Source of the DNA: Pseudoclavibacter terrae
GTDB taxonomy: Bacteria; Actinomycetota; Actinomycetes; Actinomycetales; Microbacteriaceae
Direction: 5' to 3'
Length of the DNA stretch: 64,000 nt
Assembly: GCF_008831075.1 (NCBI RefSeq)
Contig: NZ_WBJX01000001.1
Span: forward strand, 1-64,000
Shown here: positions 42,435 through 50,861 of the stretch, one piece after another
How the letters are laid out: the number at the start of each line of letters is the position of its first letter
Position numbering within the stretch: the stretch's first letter is position 1
The notes under the pieces: generated by a model
Seen by the model: the letters and a program-made list of their open reading frames with translations, nothing else
What the model was told of the DNA's origin: nothing
The model's database searches: none
Made by a program: the position numbers and the translations under genes

Positions 42435-42964
42435 CTTCTTCTTCGTTCAATGACCTTCTGACCGCCCAGATCGGCAACGAGTTCTCGGCATCGCAGCAGT
42501 ACATCGCGATCGCCGTCTGGTTCGACAACCACGATCTCCCGCAGCTCGCGGCGCACTTCTATCAGCAGTCGGTCGAGGAGCGCAATCACGCGATGATGCT
42601 CGTGCAGTACCGCCTCGACCGCGACCTCGGCGTCACGATCCCCGGCGTCACTGCCCCCAGGACCGAGTTCGCGAACGTCGTCGAGCCCATCGAGCTCGCG
42701 CTCGAGCAGGAACGGGAGGTGACGTCGCAGATCGAGGCGCTGTTCCGCGCGGCTCGTGCGGATGGCGACGCGATCGGCGAGCAGGCGATGCTCTGGTTCC
42801 TGAAGGAGCAGGTCGAGGAGGTCGCCTCCATGTCGACGCTCGTCACGATCGCGAAGCGCGCCGGCGACAACCTCTTCGATATCGAGAACTTCATCGCCCG
42901 CGAGACCGTCGGCGACAGCGGGCAGGACGCGGACGCTCCCGCCGCGGCTGGCGGGGCGCTCTAG
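42431..42964 (+). CDS. ftn: Non-haem ferritin
   Basis: 177 aa, the normal FtnA length. Ferroxidase-centre residues can be read in FtnA numbering: E17 (GNEFSASQ), E50 and H53 (VEERNHAM), and later Glu/Gln in LWFLKEQVEEVASM. It oxidises Fe(II) and stores iron in a 24-mer cage. GTG start overlapping the preceding stop. The C-terminal ten residues (PAAAGGAL) are a low-complexity tail. Confidence 0.92.
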   Translation: MTSSSFNDLLTAQIGNEFSASQQYIAIAVWFDNHDLPQLAAHFYQQSVEERNHAMMLVQYRLDRDLGVTIPGVTAPRTEFANVVEPIELALEQEREVTSQIEALFRAARADGDAIGEQAMLWFLKEQVEEVASMSTLVTIAKRAGDNLFDIENFIARETVGDSGQDADAPAAAGGAL

Positions 42965-43051
42965 GACTCGCCGCGGGGCAGATCGCGCAGTCGTCAGCCG
43001 GATCGCTTCGGGGCAGGGGTGACGCGTTCGGTGTGCCCTCTCCCTGGGGTG

Positions 43052-43828
43052 CTAGGCGACGATGACCTCGTGGCCGAGGGCCCGGAGCTGCTCGATGTGC
43101 TCTGGTAATGCGGACTCGTCCGTGACGACCGCCCAGGAGGGCGGCATGGAGAGAGACGCCTGTCCGACGGACCGCCCGAGCTTCGATCCGTGTGCCAGTA
43201 CATAGACCTGGGTGACGCGACGCCCGATGATCTCCTTGAGGCGTGTCTGCTCGGTCTCCATCTCGCACAGCTGCCCGTCGGCGGAGACGGAATCGGCGCC
43301 GAGGAACGCGATGTCGCCCCGCACCCGTTCGAGCGTCGCTTCAGCGAGCGCGCCCACGAAGCTGCGGCTGAGCTTGCGGAGGCGACCCGCCACGGCGATG
43401 ACCTGCACGGGCGACTTCTCGTCCGAGAGGTCGTTGATGACCTGGAGGTTCGGGGTCACGACCGTGAGTTCTTCCCGGTGCCGAAGATGCGGGGTCATGG
43501 CAGCGATCGTCGAACCCGCGTCGAGGATCAGGGTCGCTCCGGCGGTGATGCGATCAGCGGCGAGCTTCGCGATGGCTCGCTTCTCTGCTTGTGCCTCGCC
43601 TGCTCGTTCGGGCAGCGAGGATTCACCGTGCCCGTTCACGGCGATCACGCCACCGTAGGTGCGAGCGAGGAGACCTGCCTCGCCGAGGCGAGTGAGATCG
43701 CGGCGGATGGTTGACGGCGTCACGTCGTAGCGTGTCGCGAGATCATCGACGGTCGATGGCCCCTCAGCCGTTGTGCGCTGCAGGATGTCCTGGCGTCGTT
43801 GCTGCGCGGACAGTCGGGGATTGCTCAT
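43052..43828 (-). CDS. DeoR-family transcriptional regulator
   Basis: 258 aa. N-terminal HTH (RRQDILQRT...VDDLATRYDVTPSTIRRDL, about 10-50) and C-terminal DeoRC sugar-phosphate sensor domain (GATLILDAGST, ADSVSADGQL). It sits 10 bp after pdxA-like in the same operon as the sugar-acid kinase, so it is the likely local regulator, probably sensing a phosphorylated intermediate. Candidate operators are the TTGCGCGAA repeats at 46186-46320. Confidence 0.9.
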   Translation of the reverse strand: MSNPRLSAQQRRQDILQRTTAEGPSTVDDLATRYDVTPSTIRRDLTRLGEAGLLARTYGGVIAVNGHGESSLPERAGEAQAEKRAIAKLAADRITAGATLILDAGSTIAAMTPHLRHREELTVVTPNLQVINDLSDEKSPVQVIAVAGRLRKLSRSFVGALAEATLERVRGDIAFLGADSVSADGQLCEMETEQTRLKEIIGRRVTQVYVLAHGSKLGRSVGQASLSMPPSWAVVTDESALPEHIEQLRALGHEVIVA

Positions 43829-43838
43829 GGTTGAGAGA

Positions 43839-44834
43839 TTACGCGTGCACGGGGGCCAGCACGATCGCCTGGCGCATCGCCTCGACCATGCTCCGTGTAT
43901 CTACGACGCCCTTGCCTGCGATGTCGAAGGCGGTGCCGTGGTCGACGGAGGTGCGTGGCACGGGGAGTCCGACGGTGATGTTCACCCCGGCTTCGATGCC
44001 GAGGACCTTGATCGGTCCGTGACCCTGGTCGTGGTACTGGGCCACGACCAGGTCGTAGTCGCCTCGTCCCGCGAGGAAGAAGAGCGTGTCGGCTGGTAGG
44101 GGGCCTTCTGCATCGATGCCGTCGGCCCGGGCTGCGTCGACGGCTGGCGCGATCTTGAGCGCCTCTTCGTCGTAGCCGAAGAGGCCGTTCTCACCGGCGT
44201 GCGGGTTGATGGCGGCGACGCCGATGCGCGGTTCGGTGATGCCAGCTCCGCGCAGGGCTGCGTGGCCGCGTCGGATGGTGCGCTCGACGAGTCCCGGCTC
44301 GATCTTGGCGATGGCGTCGATGAGTCCGATGTGGGTCGTCACGTGGATCACGCGCAGCTTCGGCGTGGAGAGCATCATGGACACCTCTTCGGTGTTCGTC
44401 AGCTCGGCGAGCAGCTCGGTGTGCCCCGGGTACTTGTGGCCGGCGGAGTGGAGCGCGGACTTGTTGAGCGGTGCGGTGCAGATCGCCTGGATGCTGCCAG
44501 CTTCCGCCAGCTCGCAGGCCACGCGAATGTACTGGAAGGCGGCGTCTCCGGCGACGGCGGAAAGTTCGCCGAAGGGGAGGTCCTCCGGGATGAGGCCGAG
44601 GTTGATGACGTTGATGACGCCGGCCTCCGTGCGGGCATCGTTCGGGTCAGTGATCTCGTTGAATTCGGCTTCGAGGCCGAGAGCCTGCGCTCCGCGTCGG
44701 AGGCGGGCCGTGTCGCCGATGACGACGGCGCGGCAGGTCGAGGTGATCTCCGGGTCGAGCAGAGCGGCGACGGTGATCTCGGGCCCGACGCCTGCGGCGT
44801 CGCCCATGGTTACTCCAATGGTGGGAAGGCTCAT
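43839..44834 (-). CDS. pdxA2: PdxA2-like four-carbon sugar acid phosphate dehydrogenase
   Basis: 331 aa PdxA-family enzyme. Metal/active-site histidines are visible in YPGHTELLAELT, NPHAGENGLFG and YHDQGHGPIK. Family pairing with DUF1537 kinases indicates the PdxA2 role: oxidative decarboxylation of D-threonate (or erythronate) 4-phosphate to dihydroxyacetone phosphate with NAD+, rather than vitamin B6 synthesis. ATG at 44834 overlaps the kinase stop (ATGA) and has AAAGGTGG upstream; a GTG three codons earlier is possible. Confidence 0.85.
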   Translation of the reverse strand: MSLPTIGVTMGDAAGVGPEITVAALLDPEITSTCRAVVIGDTARLRRGAQALGLEAEFNEITDPNDARTEAGVINVINLGLIPEDLPFGELSAVAGDAAFQYIRVACELAEAGSIQAICTAPLNKSALHSAGHKYPGHTELLAELTNTEEVSMMLSTPKLRVIHVTTHIGLIDAIAKIEPGLVERTIRRGHAALRGAGITEPRIGVAAINPHAGENGLFGYDEEALKIAPAVDAARADGIDAEGPLPADTLFFLAGRGDYDLVVAQYHDQGHGPIKVLGIEAGVNITVGLPVPRTSVDHGTAFDIAGKGVVDTRSMVEAMRQAIVLAPVHA

Positions 44835-46084
44835 GGAAGCCACCTTTCGTTATGGTCGTTTGCGGCTGGGTTGGCCGTGTTCATCGGCATTGCGGAGGCC
44901 CGCCGCTGGATGGCGGTGGTTGCGTTGAGGAGGGCGCTCGGGCCACCGAAGCTTCCGGGCTTGGTGGCGATGAGACGCCCGTCCGCGCCGCGCATCGTGA
45001 CGATGCCCGGTTCTGGTCTGCCGTCGGAGTCGTGGACGGGGCGGGGGTCGGTAAGGGTTGTGATGCGCAACTCGTCGAGGAACGCGCCGGCGGTCTCCCC
45101 GCCCGTGAGCACGAGGTCATGGTCGGCGAGGGCGCTGGCGCAGGCTTTCGCGAACGCTCGGGCGTAGCCCGGTCGGTCGTGGACGGTGGCGACCGGGTCA
45201 GCCTGGAGCACCCAGATGCTGGACGCGGGCTTGACCGGGACAGTGGCCTCACGGGGGTCGAGCCGGGTGATGGTGGCGCCGGCGGCGCGCAGGGCCTCGA
45301 CCTGTGCAAGAGCGTTGGGTTCGGGCGAGCCCACCACGACGGCGACCGGTCGGGAGTCGAGGGCACGAAGTGGGGGAGTGGGTGAGCGGTGGTCTGCCTC
45401 CGCTGTCGACGTCTCGCGCTGCGCGGCTGCGAGCGCACGGGCGAGGTCTGCTGCTCCTGCAGCGGTGACAGGGGTGGCGACGTTCAAGATGCCGAGGGCC
45501 AGCCTCGCGAGGTCGGTGGCGGTCTCCGCATCCACGAGGATGCACTCGTAGGTCTCGGCGAGCTGGGTGAGTCGCCGGCCGAGGGCCCATGGCGTCGAGA
45601 GCGCGCGCAGCTCGTCGAGGTGAATCGAGGTGGTGGTGAGGTCGCCGGTGACGTGTTGGAGGTGCTCGGGTGCCTCGGTCCCCTCGCGCTGCCAGGCGGC
45701 GGTGGTCGCGAGCGGTTCTCCACCGACGAGCGGGCGGCCCGCTCGGACGGTGCGGCCGAGGCTCGGGGCCGCCGAGGTCATGACGATGCGACCTCGTGCG
45801 GCGAGCGGGCGCAGCTCCGTTGCGATGTTCCCACGCAACTGGGAGTCGATCTTCTTCACGAGCAGGCCGGGGCGGGTGCTCAATGCGTCCAGAACGGAGC
45901 GTGCGCGTGCTTCGGCAGCGGCGGGTGTCAGCGAGCGGCTGTCGGTGTCGACGACGAGGGGAGCTGTGGACGAGGCAAAGGCGCTGGCGGCGGATGGGTC
46001 GCGGAGGAGCTTGCTCGCGGGCCCGAGGGCACCCGCGGCCTCGACTGCACCGCTCAGATCGTCGGCGATGACCGTGAGCTGCAT
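44831..46084 (-). CDS. Four-carbon acid sugar kinase (DUF1537 family)
   Basis: 417 aa. The N-terminal domain begins MQLTVIADDLSGAVEAAG, the DDxxGA motif of DUF1537 kinases; the C-terminal nucleotide-binding domain has TGGETAGAFLDEL and ends near KPGSFGGPSAL. By family it phosphorylates D-threonate, L-threonate, D-erythronate or a related acid with ATP. Coupled to pdxA2 by ATGA, as in known D-threonate routes. First gene of the minus-strand operon, facing the transporter gene across a 247-bp promoter region rich in TTGCGCGAA elements. Confidence 0.85.
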   Translation of the reverse strand: MQLTVIADDLSGAVEAAGALGPASKLLRDPSAASAFASSTAPLVVDTDSRSLTPAAAEARARSVLDALSTRPGLLVKKIDSQLRGNIATELRPLAARGRIVMTSAAPSLGRTVRAGRPLVGGEPLATTAAWQREGTEAPEHLQHVTGDLTTTSIHLDELRALSTPWALGRRLTQLAETYECILVDAETATDLARLALGILNVATPVTAAGAADLARALAAAQRETSTAEADHRSPTPPLRALDSRPVAVVVGSPEPNALAQVEALRAAGATITRLDPREATVPVKPASSIWVLQADPVATVHDRPGYARAFAKACASALADHDLVLTGGETAGAFLDELRITTLTDPRPVHDSDGRPEPGIVTMRGADGRLIATKPGSFGGPSALLNATTAIQRRASAMPMNTANPAANDHNERWLP

Positions 46085-46185
46085 GGCAGGTCCTCTCCGT
46101 CAGTAGAGCGGTTGCTTCAACGCAGGCCGCAGTGTTGCGTGTTGTGAGCAGTCTGACGCAGTTTGGGGCCGTAATCAAGCTCCAA

Positions 46186-46216
46186 TTGCGCGAAGTGTGC
46201 GATCTGCTTGCGCGAA
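46186..46216. promoter_or_regulatory. Direct repeats of TTGCGCGAA in the divergent sugar-acid promoter
   Basis: TTGCGCGAA at 46186-46194 and 46208-46216, 22 bp apart (about two helical turns on the same face). A third copy in inverse orientation, TTTCGCGCAA, lies at 46311-46320. Likely binding sites of the DeoR-type regulator encoded in the cluster. Confidence 0.6.
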
Positions 46217-46310
46217 ACACGCTGGCGGTGTCAGACTGTCTCCGTCGCAGCGTGGCACACCCCACACCCAGCAACCGGGCGGGGCCGTCGGCGCCGCATC
46301 CATCTGCACA

Positions 46311-46320
46311 TTTCGCGCAA
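46311..46320. promoter_or_regulatory. Inverted TTGCGCGAAA element adjoining the transporter ribosome site
   Basis: TTTCGCGCAA is the reverse complement of the upstream repeats and runs into AAGGA before the ATG at 46332. Occupancy would block transcription or initiation of the transporter gene. Confidence 0.5.
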
Positions 46321-46331
46321 GGAAGCCGAAC

Positions 46332-47768
46332 ATGACCGAACAGGCCAACACCAGAATCGCCATCGCCGGTGATCCCGTGAAAAGCGAAGACCCGTACCAC
46401 CTCGACCCGGCCGATGCGATCGAGCCGCCCACGACATTCCGCGGCCGACTCAAGTACCTCGGTCCGGGACTCGTCATCTCGGCGGCCGTCGTCGGCTCCG
46501 GTGAGCTCATCACGACCACCGCTCTGGGGGCCAAGGCGGGCTTCATCCTGCTCTGGCTCGTCATCATCTCGACCGGAATCAAGGTCTGGGTGCAGCTTGA
46601 ACTCGCACAGTGGACGATCCTGGCTGGGAAGCCCGCGCTCGAGGGCTACAGCAAGGTCGGGCCGCGGATCGTCGGGCGTGCAGGGTGGATCAACCTGCTC
46701 TGGGTCCTCATGGACTTCGCGAAGGTGCTGCAACGCGGCGGCATCATCGGCGGCGCGGTCGCCTGCCTGAGTCTCGCATTCCCTGTCATCGGCGAACCAC
46801 TTGGTCTGCCATCCCTCATCTTCTGGACGGTCTTGAGTCTCGCCGTCGTGCTCAGCCTGCTGCTGACCAACAAGTACAGCGTCGTCGAGCGGCTCTCGGT
46901 CGTGGCGGTCGTGCTGTTCACGATCATCACGGTGGCGCTCGCGCTCGCGCTGCCCTTCACCGGCTTCGCCTACAGTGCGGCGGACATCGCAGGTGGCCTC
47001 ACCTTCGCACTCCCCGTCGGGGCCATCGGCTTTGCTATCGCCATGTTCGGCATCACGGGAGTCGGTGCCGACGAGATGACCACGTACACCTACTGGTGCA
47101 TGGAAAAGGGATACGCGAGGTATGTCGGCCCGGACGACGGCACCCCCGAGCGAGCCCGGCGTGCCCACGGCTGGATCCGCGTGATGCGCACCGATGTGCT
47201 CGTCTCATGGGTCATCTCCACGGTCTGCACGATGAGCTTCTATGTCATCGGCGCGGCTATCCTGCACCCCCAGAACCTCGTCCCGTCCGGCAACGACATG
47301 ATCGTCACGCTGTCATCGATGTACACATCGGTCATGGGGCCAGCCGGATACTGGATCTTCATCGTCGGGGCTTTCATGGTGCTCTTCTCCACCTTCGTCG
47401 CTTCGACGGCCAGTGTTCCCCGTCTCTGGGCGAACACCGCAGCCATCCTGGGCTTCTACGACTGGGCCGACCTGGCGACGCGCAAGCGCATCATCCGCGT
47501 CCTGACGATCATGTTCCCGATCATCTGGGCCATCAGCTACCTTGTCATCCAGTCACCGGTGCTGATGGTGCAGATTGGTGGCATCGCCAGCGGCATCTTC
47601 CTCGTCGCAGTGGTCATTGCCGTCTGGCACCTGCGCAAGCAGGAGGTTGCCCCAGAATTCAAGTCCAACCATTTCTTCACCGTCATGCTCGGGGTCTCCT
47701 CGTTCGCGGTCGCCGCACTCGGCATCTACTCCGCGCTTGAGATCTTCGGCCTCGGGATCGGAGCCTGA
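46332..47768 (+). CDS. Nramp-family-like transporter lacking canonical metal motifs
   Basis: 478 aa, about 11 transmembrane segments, Nramp fold. In TM1, where metal Nramps have DPGN, this protein reads GPGLVISAAVVGSGELITTT. The TM6 region reads GITGVGADEMTTYTYWC instead of an A/CMPH metal-methionine motif. Canonical divalent-metal ligands are therefore missing, and metal transport is doubtful. Divergent from the sugar-acid kinase operon and coupled (TGATG) to a 2-hydroxyacid dehydrogenase, so it may carry the organic acid or a cation-organic complex. ATG at 46332 with AAGGA upstream. Confidence 0.82.
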   Translation: MTEQANTRIAIAGDPVKSEDPYHLDPADAIEPPTTFRGRLKYLGPGLVISAAVVGSGELITTTALGAKAGFILLWLVIISTGIKVWVQLELAQWTILAGKPALEGYSKVGPRIVGRAGWINLLWVLMDFAKVLQRGGIIGGAVACLSLAFPVIGEPLGLPSLIFWTVLSLAVVLSLLLTNKYSVVERLSVVAVVLFTIITVALALALPFTGFAYSAADIAGGLTFALPVGAIGFAIAMFGITGVGADEMTTYTYWCMEKGYARYVGPDDGTPERARRAHGWIRVMRTDVLVSWVISTVCTMSFYVIGAAILHPQNLVPSGNDMIVTLSSMYTSVMGPAGYWIFIVGAFMVLFSTFVASTASVPRLWANTAAILGFYDWADLATRKRIIRVLTIMFPIIWAISYLVIQSPVLMVQIGGIASGIFLVAVVIAVWHLRKQEVAPEFKSNHFFTVMLGVSSFAVAALGIYSALEIFGLGIGA

Positions 47769-48715
47769 TGCGACTGCGCGTCCTCACCCCATCATTCGGC
47801 CGGTACTCGAGCGAACCGGCCGCGCTCGCCGCTGAACTCGGGGTCGAGCTCGAGTACCAGACCGACGGTCATCCGAAGGCCGCTGGCGACGTCGTCGCCG
47901 CGATCGGTGACGCACCTGCGGTGCTCGTCGGCCTCGATGAGGTCTCCGCGGAAGTGTTCGCGGCATGTCCTCAGCTGAGGGTCGTCGCGAAGCACGGCGT
48001 CGGCACCGACAACATCGATCTTGCGGCTGCTGCGGCAGCTGGTGTGGTGGTCGTCAACACCCCTGGTGCGAATGCGGACGCTGTCGCAGACCTGACGCTG
48101 GGCCTCATGCTCGCGGGGTCGCGGCGCATTATCGAAGCTGAGCGGAGTCTGCGGGCTGGGAATTGGGACGTCTTCCTGGGGGCTCAGCTCGGTGGGAAGC
48201 GCCTCGGTGTTCTCGGGTTCGGGCGGATCGGACGTGCCGTCGCGCATCGTGCGGTCGCGTTCGGGATGCGCGTCGCGGCCTACGACCCGTACGTTCCCGC
48301 ATCGGTGCTCGAAGAGGCGGGCGTCGAGGCGGGTTCCCTCGACGAGATCGTCGCCTCGAGCGATATCCTCACGCTGCACCTCCCCGGAGACGGTGGTCCG
48401 CTGCTGACTCGCGAACGGCTCCTGCGCATGCCGCACGGTGCGGGGCTCGTCAATGCGGCCCGTGGCGGGCTGGTGGACGAGTCAGCGCTGGCGGAAGCCC
48501 TGGAGTCCGGGCGGCTGGCCTTCGCGGCGCTCGATGCTCTGGAGCATGAGCCGCCGCGTGCTGACGATCCGCTGCTGGTGGCGCCGAACCTCATTCTCAC
48601 ACCGCATATCGGCGCGTTCACGGATGCGGCGAACACGGCGATGGGGACGATGGCCGTTGCAGAGGTGGCGAGAGTGCTCGACGGCGGGAAGCCGCGCTTC
48701 CGCGTCGTTGGTTGA
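47768..48715 (+). CDS. D-isomer 2-hydroxyacid dehydrogenase (phosphoglycerate dehydrogenase-like)
   Basis: 315 aa. NAD-binding LGVLGFGRIGRAVA; substrate Arg in NAARGGLVDE, Glu in LEHEPPRAD and catalytic His in LTPHIGAFT. It would interconvert a 2-hydroxy acid and 2-keto acid. Start overlaps the transporter stop by one base. Placement in the sugar-acid island suggests the transported acid, or a relative, as substrate. Ends before a strong terminator. Confidence 0.87.
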   Translation: MRLRVLTPSFGRYSSEPAALAAELGVELEYQTDGHPKAAGDVVAAIGDAPAVLVGLDEVSAEVFAACPQLRVVAKHGVGTDNIDLAAAAAAGVVVVNTPGANADAVADLTLGLMLAGSRRIIEAERSLRAGNWDVFLGAQLGGKRLGVLGFGRIGRAVAHRAVAFGMRVAAYDPYVPASVLEEAGVEAGSLDEIVASSDILTLHLPGDGGPLLTRERLLRMPHGAGLVNAARGGLVDESALAEALESGRLAFAALDALEHEPPRADDPLLVAPNLILTPHIGAFTDAANTAMGTMAVAEVARVLDGGKPRFRVVG

Positions 48716-48742
48716 TGCTCGTTGGCCGTTCTCAGGCAGCGA

Positions 48743-48777
48743 AGGCGGGGCCGCATCCAGTGGATGCGGCCCCGCCT
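48743..48777. terminator. Bidirectional terminator between convergent operons
   Basis: Perfect stem of at least 16 bp, AGGCGGGGCCGCATCC pairing with its complement around a 3-nt loop AGT. It lies between the stop at 48715 (plus) and the stop at 48798 (minus). Confidence 0.85.
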
Positions 48778-48797
48778 CGTTGGTCGCCTGGTGTCCG

Positions 48798-49685
48798 TCA
48801 GCGGAGGCCGCGGGCCAGGTCGGCCTCCACGGTCTTCTTGACGGCCGCGATCGCTTCGTCCGACAGCTGGTTGAAGGGAGCGCGGCAGGGGCCCAGGCCG
48901 GCACCGCGCTGGTTGGCGGCGTGCTTCACGACCGAGTTCGGGTTGCCGAGTGCGAGGCAGTTCCGGATCGGGCGGATGCTGTCCTGTGCCTTGCGGGCTT
49001 CATCGAAGCTTCCAGCCCGGAACAGGTCGTAGATGCTGGCCATGACGCTCGGGTAGACGTTCGCGATGCCGCTGATGCCGCCCGTGCCGCCAGCCTGCAG
49101 TGCCCAGAGGTTCAGTGAGTCGTTGCCCGACATGACGGAGAACGTGGCGCGGTCGGTGCGTTCGAGGTATTGGAGGATGGTGTCGAAGTTGCCGCTCGAG
49201 TCTTTCACCGCGACGATGTTGTCGACGTGCGCGAGACGCTCGATTGTCGCGGGGGCGACGCTCACGCCGGTGCGGGCGGGAATGTTGTAGACGATGACGG
49301 GCGCGTCAACGGCGTCGGCGACGGCCCGAAAGTGTGTCTCGAGCTCCTTCTGGGATGCAGCAGCGAAGTACGGAGCGATGATTGAGAGACCATCGGCGCC
49401 CGCCGCCGCGGCATCCTTCGCGATGCTGATCGTCTCGCTGGTGCTGACAGCCCCGGCGCCCACGATGACGGGCACTCGACCGGAGACCTGGTCGATGACC
49501 ACACGTGTGACGTGGGCCCGCTCGGCCGGTGACTGGACGAAGAACTCACCGTTCGTGCCGAGCGCGAAGATGCCGTGCATGCCGGCTGCCAGCTGCGTGT
49601 CGAGGTGCGCGCGCATGGCGCCCTCGTTGAATGTCTCGTCATCGTTGAAGGCGGTGGCGACGGCGGCGAAGATGCCTGAGAACAA
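48798..49685 (-). CDS. DapA-family aldolase (dihydrodipicolinate synthase/2-keto-3-deoxy acid aldolase-like)
   Basis: 295 aa TIM barrel. The phosphate/carboxylate loop is GTNGEF, the catalytic tyrosine is in VIVYNIPARTG, and the Schiff-base lysine in IVAVKDSSG. Outside lysine synthesis such enzymes cleave or dehydrate 2-keto-3-deoxy sugar acids, which fits its place in a sugar-acid island. The start is TTG at 49685 with GAGAGGAAT upstream; no ATG or GTG suits. 61 bp after the aldo/keto reductase on the same strand. Confidence 0.87.
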   Translation of the reverse strand: MFSGIFAAVATAFNDDETFNEGAMRAHLDTQLAAGMHGIFALGTNGEFFVQSPAERAHVTRVVIDQVSGRVPVIVGAGAVSTSETISIAKDAAAAGADGLSIIAPYFAAASQKELETHFRAVADAVDAPVIVYNIPARTGVSVAPATIERLAHVDNIVAVKDSSGNFDTILQYLERTDRATFSVMSGNDSLNLWALQAGGTGGISGIANVYPSVMASIYDLFRAGSFDEARKAQDSIRPIRNCLALGNPNSVVKHAANQRGAGLGPCRAPFNQLSDEAIAAVKKTVEADLARGLR

Positions 49686-49746
49686 GGGATTCCTCTCGTT
49701 GGGTCGTCGCCTTCGCGGCTGCGCGGAGGCGACGACGGTCGTTGAC

Positions 49747-50727
49747 TCAGCGGTTGTAGAGCGGCATGGTGCCGCGGATGCTCGTGGTGGCGACGTCGAT
49801 CGCTTCGAGGATGTCTGGGGCAAGCTGCCCCTTGCTGACGGCCGCGATGTTGGAGCGGAGTTGCGCAACGGTGCTCGTTCCGAGCAGGATCGCGTCGGTG
49901 ACGGGTGAATGCGCTGCCCACCGGAGTGAGAGCTCTGCCTGAGAGATGCCCGCGGCGTCTGCGATATCCGCGATTCTCTCCGCGGCCGTGGTGACGGTCT
50001 CGGACAGGTATCGCTGGCGGTACATGTCCGCGAGCACGGAGCCCTTGAAGCGGTCCGGTGTTCCTGCCGATGATGGGCGCCGCGCGAGGAGTCCGCCTGC
50101 GAGTGGGTTGTAGACCATGGTCGCGACGTCGTGTGCGCGCGCCGCTTCTGTCCACTCGTCCTCGATGCGCCGCGCGAAGATGCTGTAGACGTTCTGCGCG
50201 ACGGCGGGTCGGGGAGCACCGGCGTGCGCAGCCGCAGCGATGAGGTCCACGACCTGCCAGGCGGCGAAGTTGGAGACTCCGAGGGCTCCGATCTTTCCTT
50301 CGGCGTGCAGCTCAGCGACGGTGCTCATGGTTTCAGCGAGGCTGGCGCTGCGGTCGGGCTGGTGGAGGTAGAAGAGATCGATCCTGTCGACGCCGAGGCG
50401 TCGGAGGGAGCCTTCAACGCTGTCGCGGAGGCCCTTGGCTGAGAGCGGAGAGTGGTCTCCTGCGTCGGCGTGCGGCATCCCGGCCTTGGTCGCGAGCACG
50501 ATGCGCTCTCGGAAGCGCGCGACCGCGGGCGCAATGAGAGATTCCGTCGTGCTCTTCGCGTATCCGTTGGCGGTGTCGATGCCGGTGATCCCGGCTTCGA
50601 CGGCACTCTCGAAGATCTCGAGGGCGGTCGACCGTTCGACGGTGTCGCCGAACGACATGGTGCCAAGTACCAAGGGCGTCAGGGGTGTTGAGGTTCCGTC
50701 GAGTGGCAGCGGTTGTGCGCGAGTCAT
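49747..50727 (-). CDS. Aldo/keto reductase
   Basis: 326 aa AKR barrel. Catalytic set in GIDTANGYAKSTTE (Asp, Tyr), LATKAGMP (Lys) and YLHQPDRS (His). It reduces a sugar aldehyde or keto intermediate with NADPH, or oxidises a sugar. ATG at 50727 follows GAGGAGAA. About 48 bp upstream lies TTACGCGCAA, nine of ten bases identical to the TTTCGCGCAA elements of the kinase/transporter promoter, implying common control. Confidence 0.87.
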   Translation of the reverse strand: MTRAQPLPLDGTSTPLTPLVLGTMSFGDTVERSTALEIFESAVEAGITGIDTANGYAKSTTESLIAPAVARFRERIVLATKAGMPHADAGDHSPLSAKGLRDSVEGSLRRLGVDRIDLFYLHQPDRSASLAETMSTVAELHAEGKIGALGVSNFAAWQVVDLIAAAAHAGAPRPAVAQNVYSIFARRIEDEWTEAARAHDVATMVYNPLAGGLLARRPSSAGTPDRFKGSVLADMYRQRYLSETVTTAAERIADIADAAGISQAELSLRWAAHSPVTDAILLGTSTVAQLRSNIAAVSKGQLAPDILEAIDVATTSIRGTMPLYNR

Positions 50728-50774
50728 TGGGTTCTCCTCGTCGAGTCGGATGTTCAGCGTCTCACGGTTGCACG

Positions 50775-50784
50775 TTACGCGCAA
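50775..50784. promoter_or_regulatory. Fourth, near-identical sugar-acid operator element
   Basis: TTACGCGCAA differs at one base from TTTCGCGCAA at 46311-46320. It precedes the aldo/keto reductase/DapA operon. Confidence 0.4.
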
Positions 50785-50861
50785 CAAGATGCGTGCTCTG
50801 CGCACTCTGGCGCTTGTGTTCCCTCCCGTGCCGCACTGGACGCGTCACGTACGCTGGAGCG

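Noticed and set aside
43835-43846. TTACGCGTGCA near the DeoR start as another operator copy
   Set aside because: It lies inside the stop region of the pdxA-like gene and matches only the first part of the element.
45249-47168. Minus-strand open frame of 639 codons spanning the kinase and transporter genes
   Set aside because: Crosses the divergent promoter and two genuine genes; arginine/proline-rich composition typical of a frame shadow.
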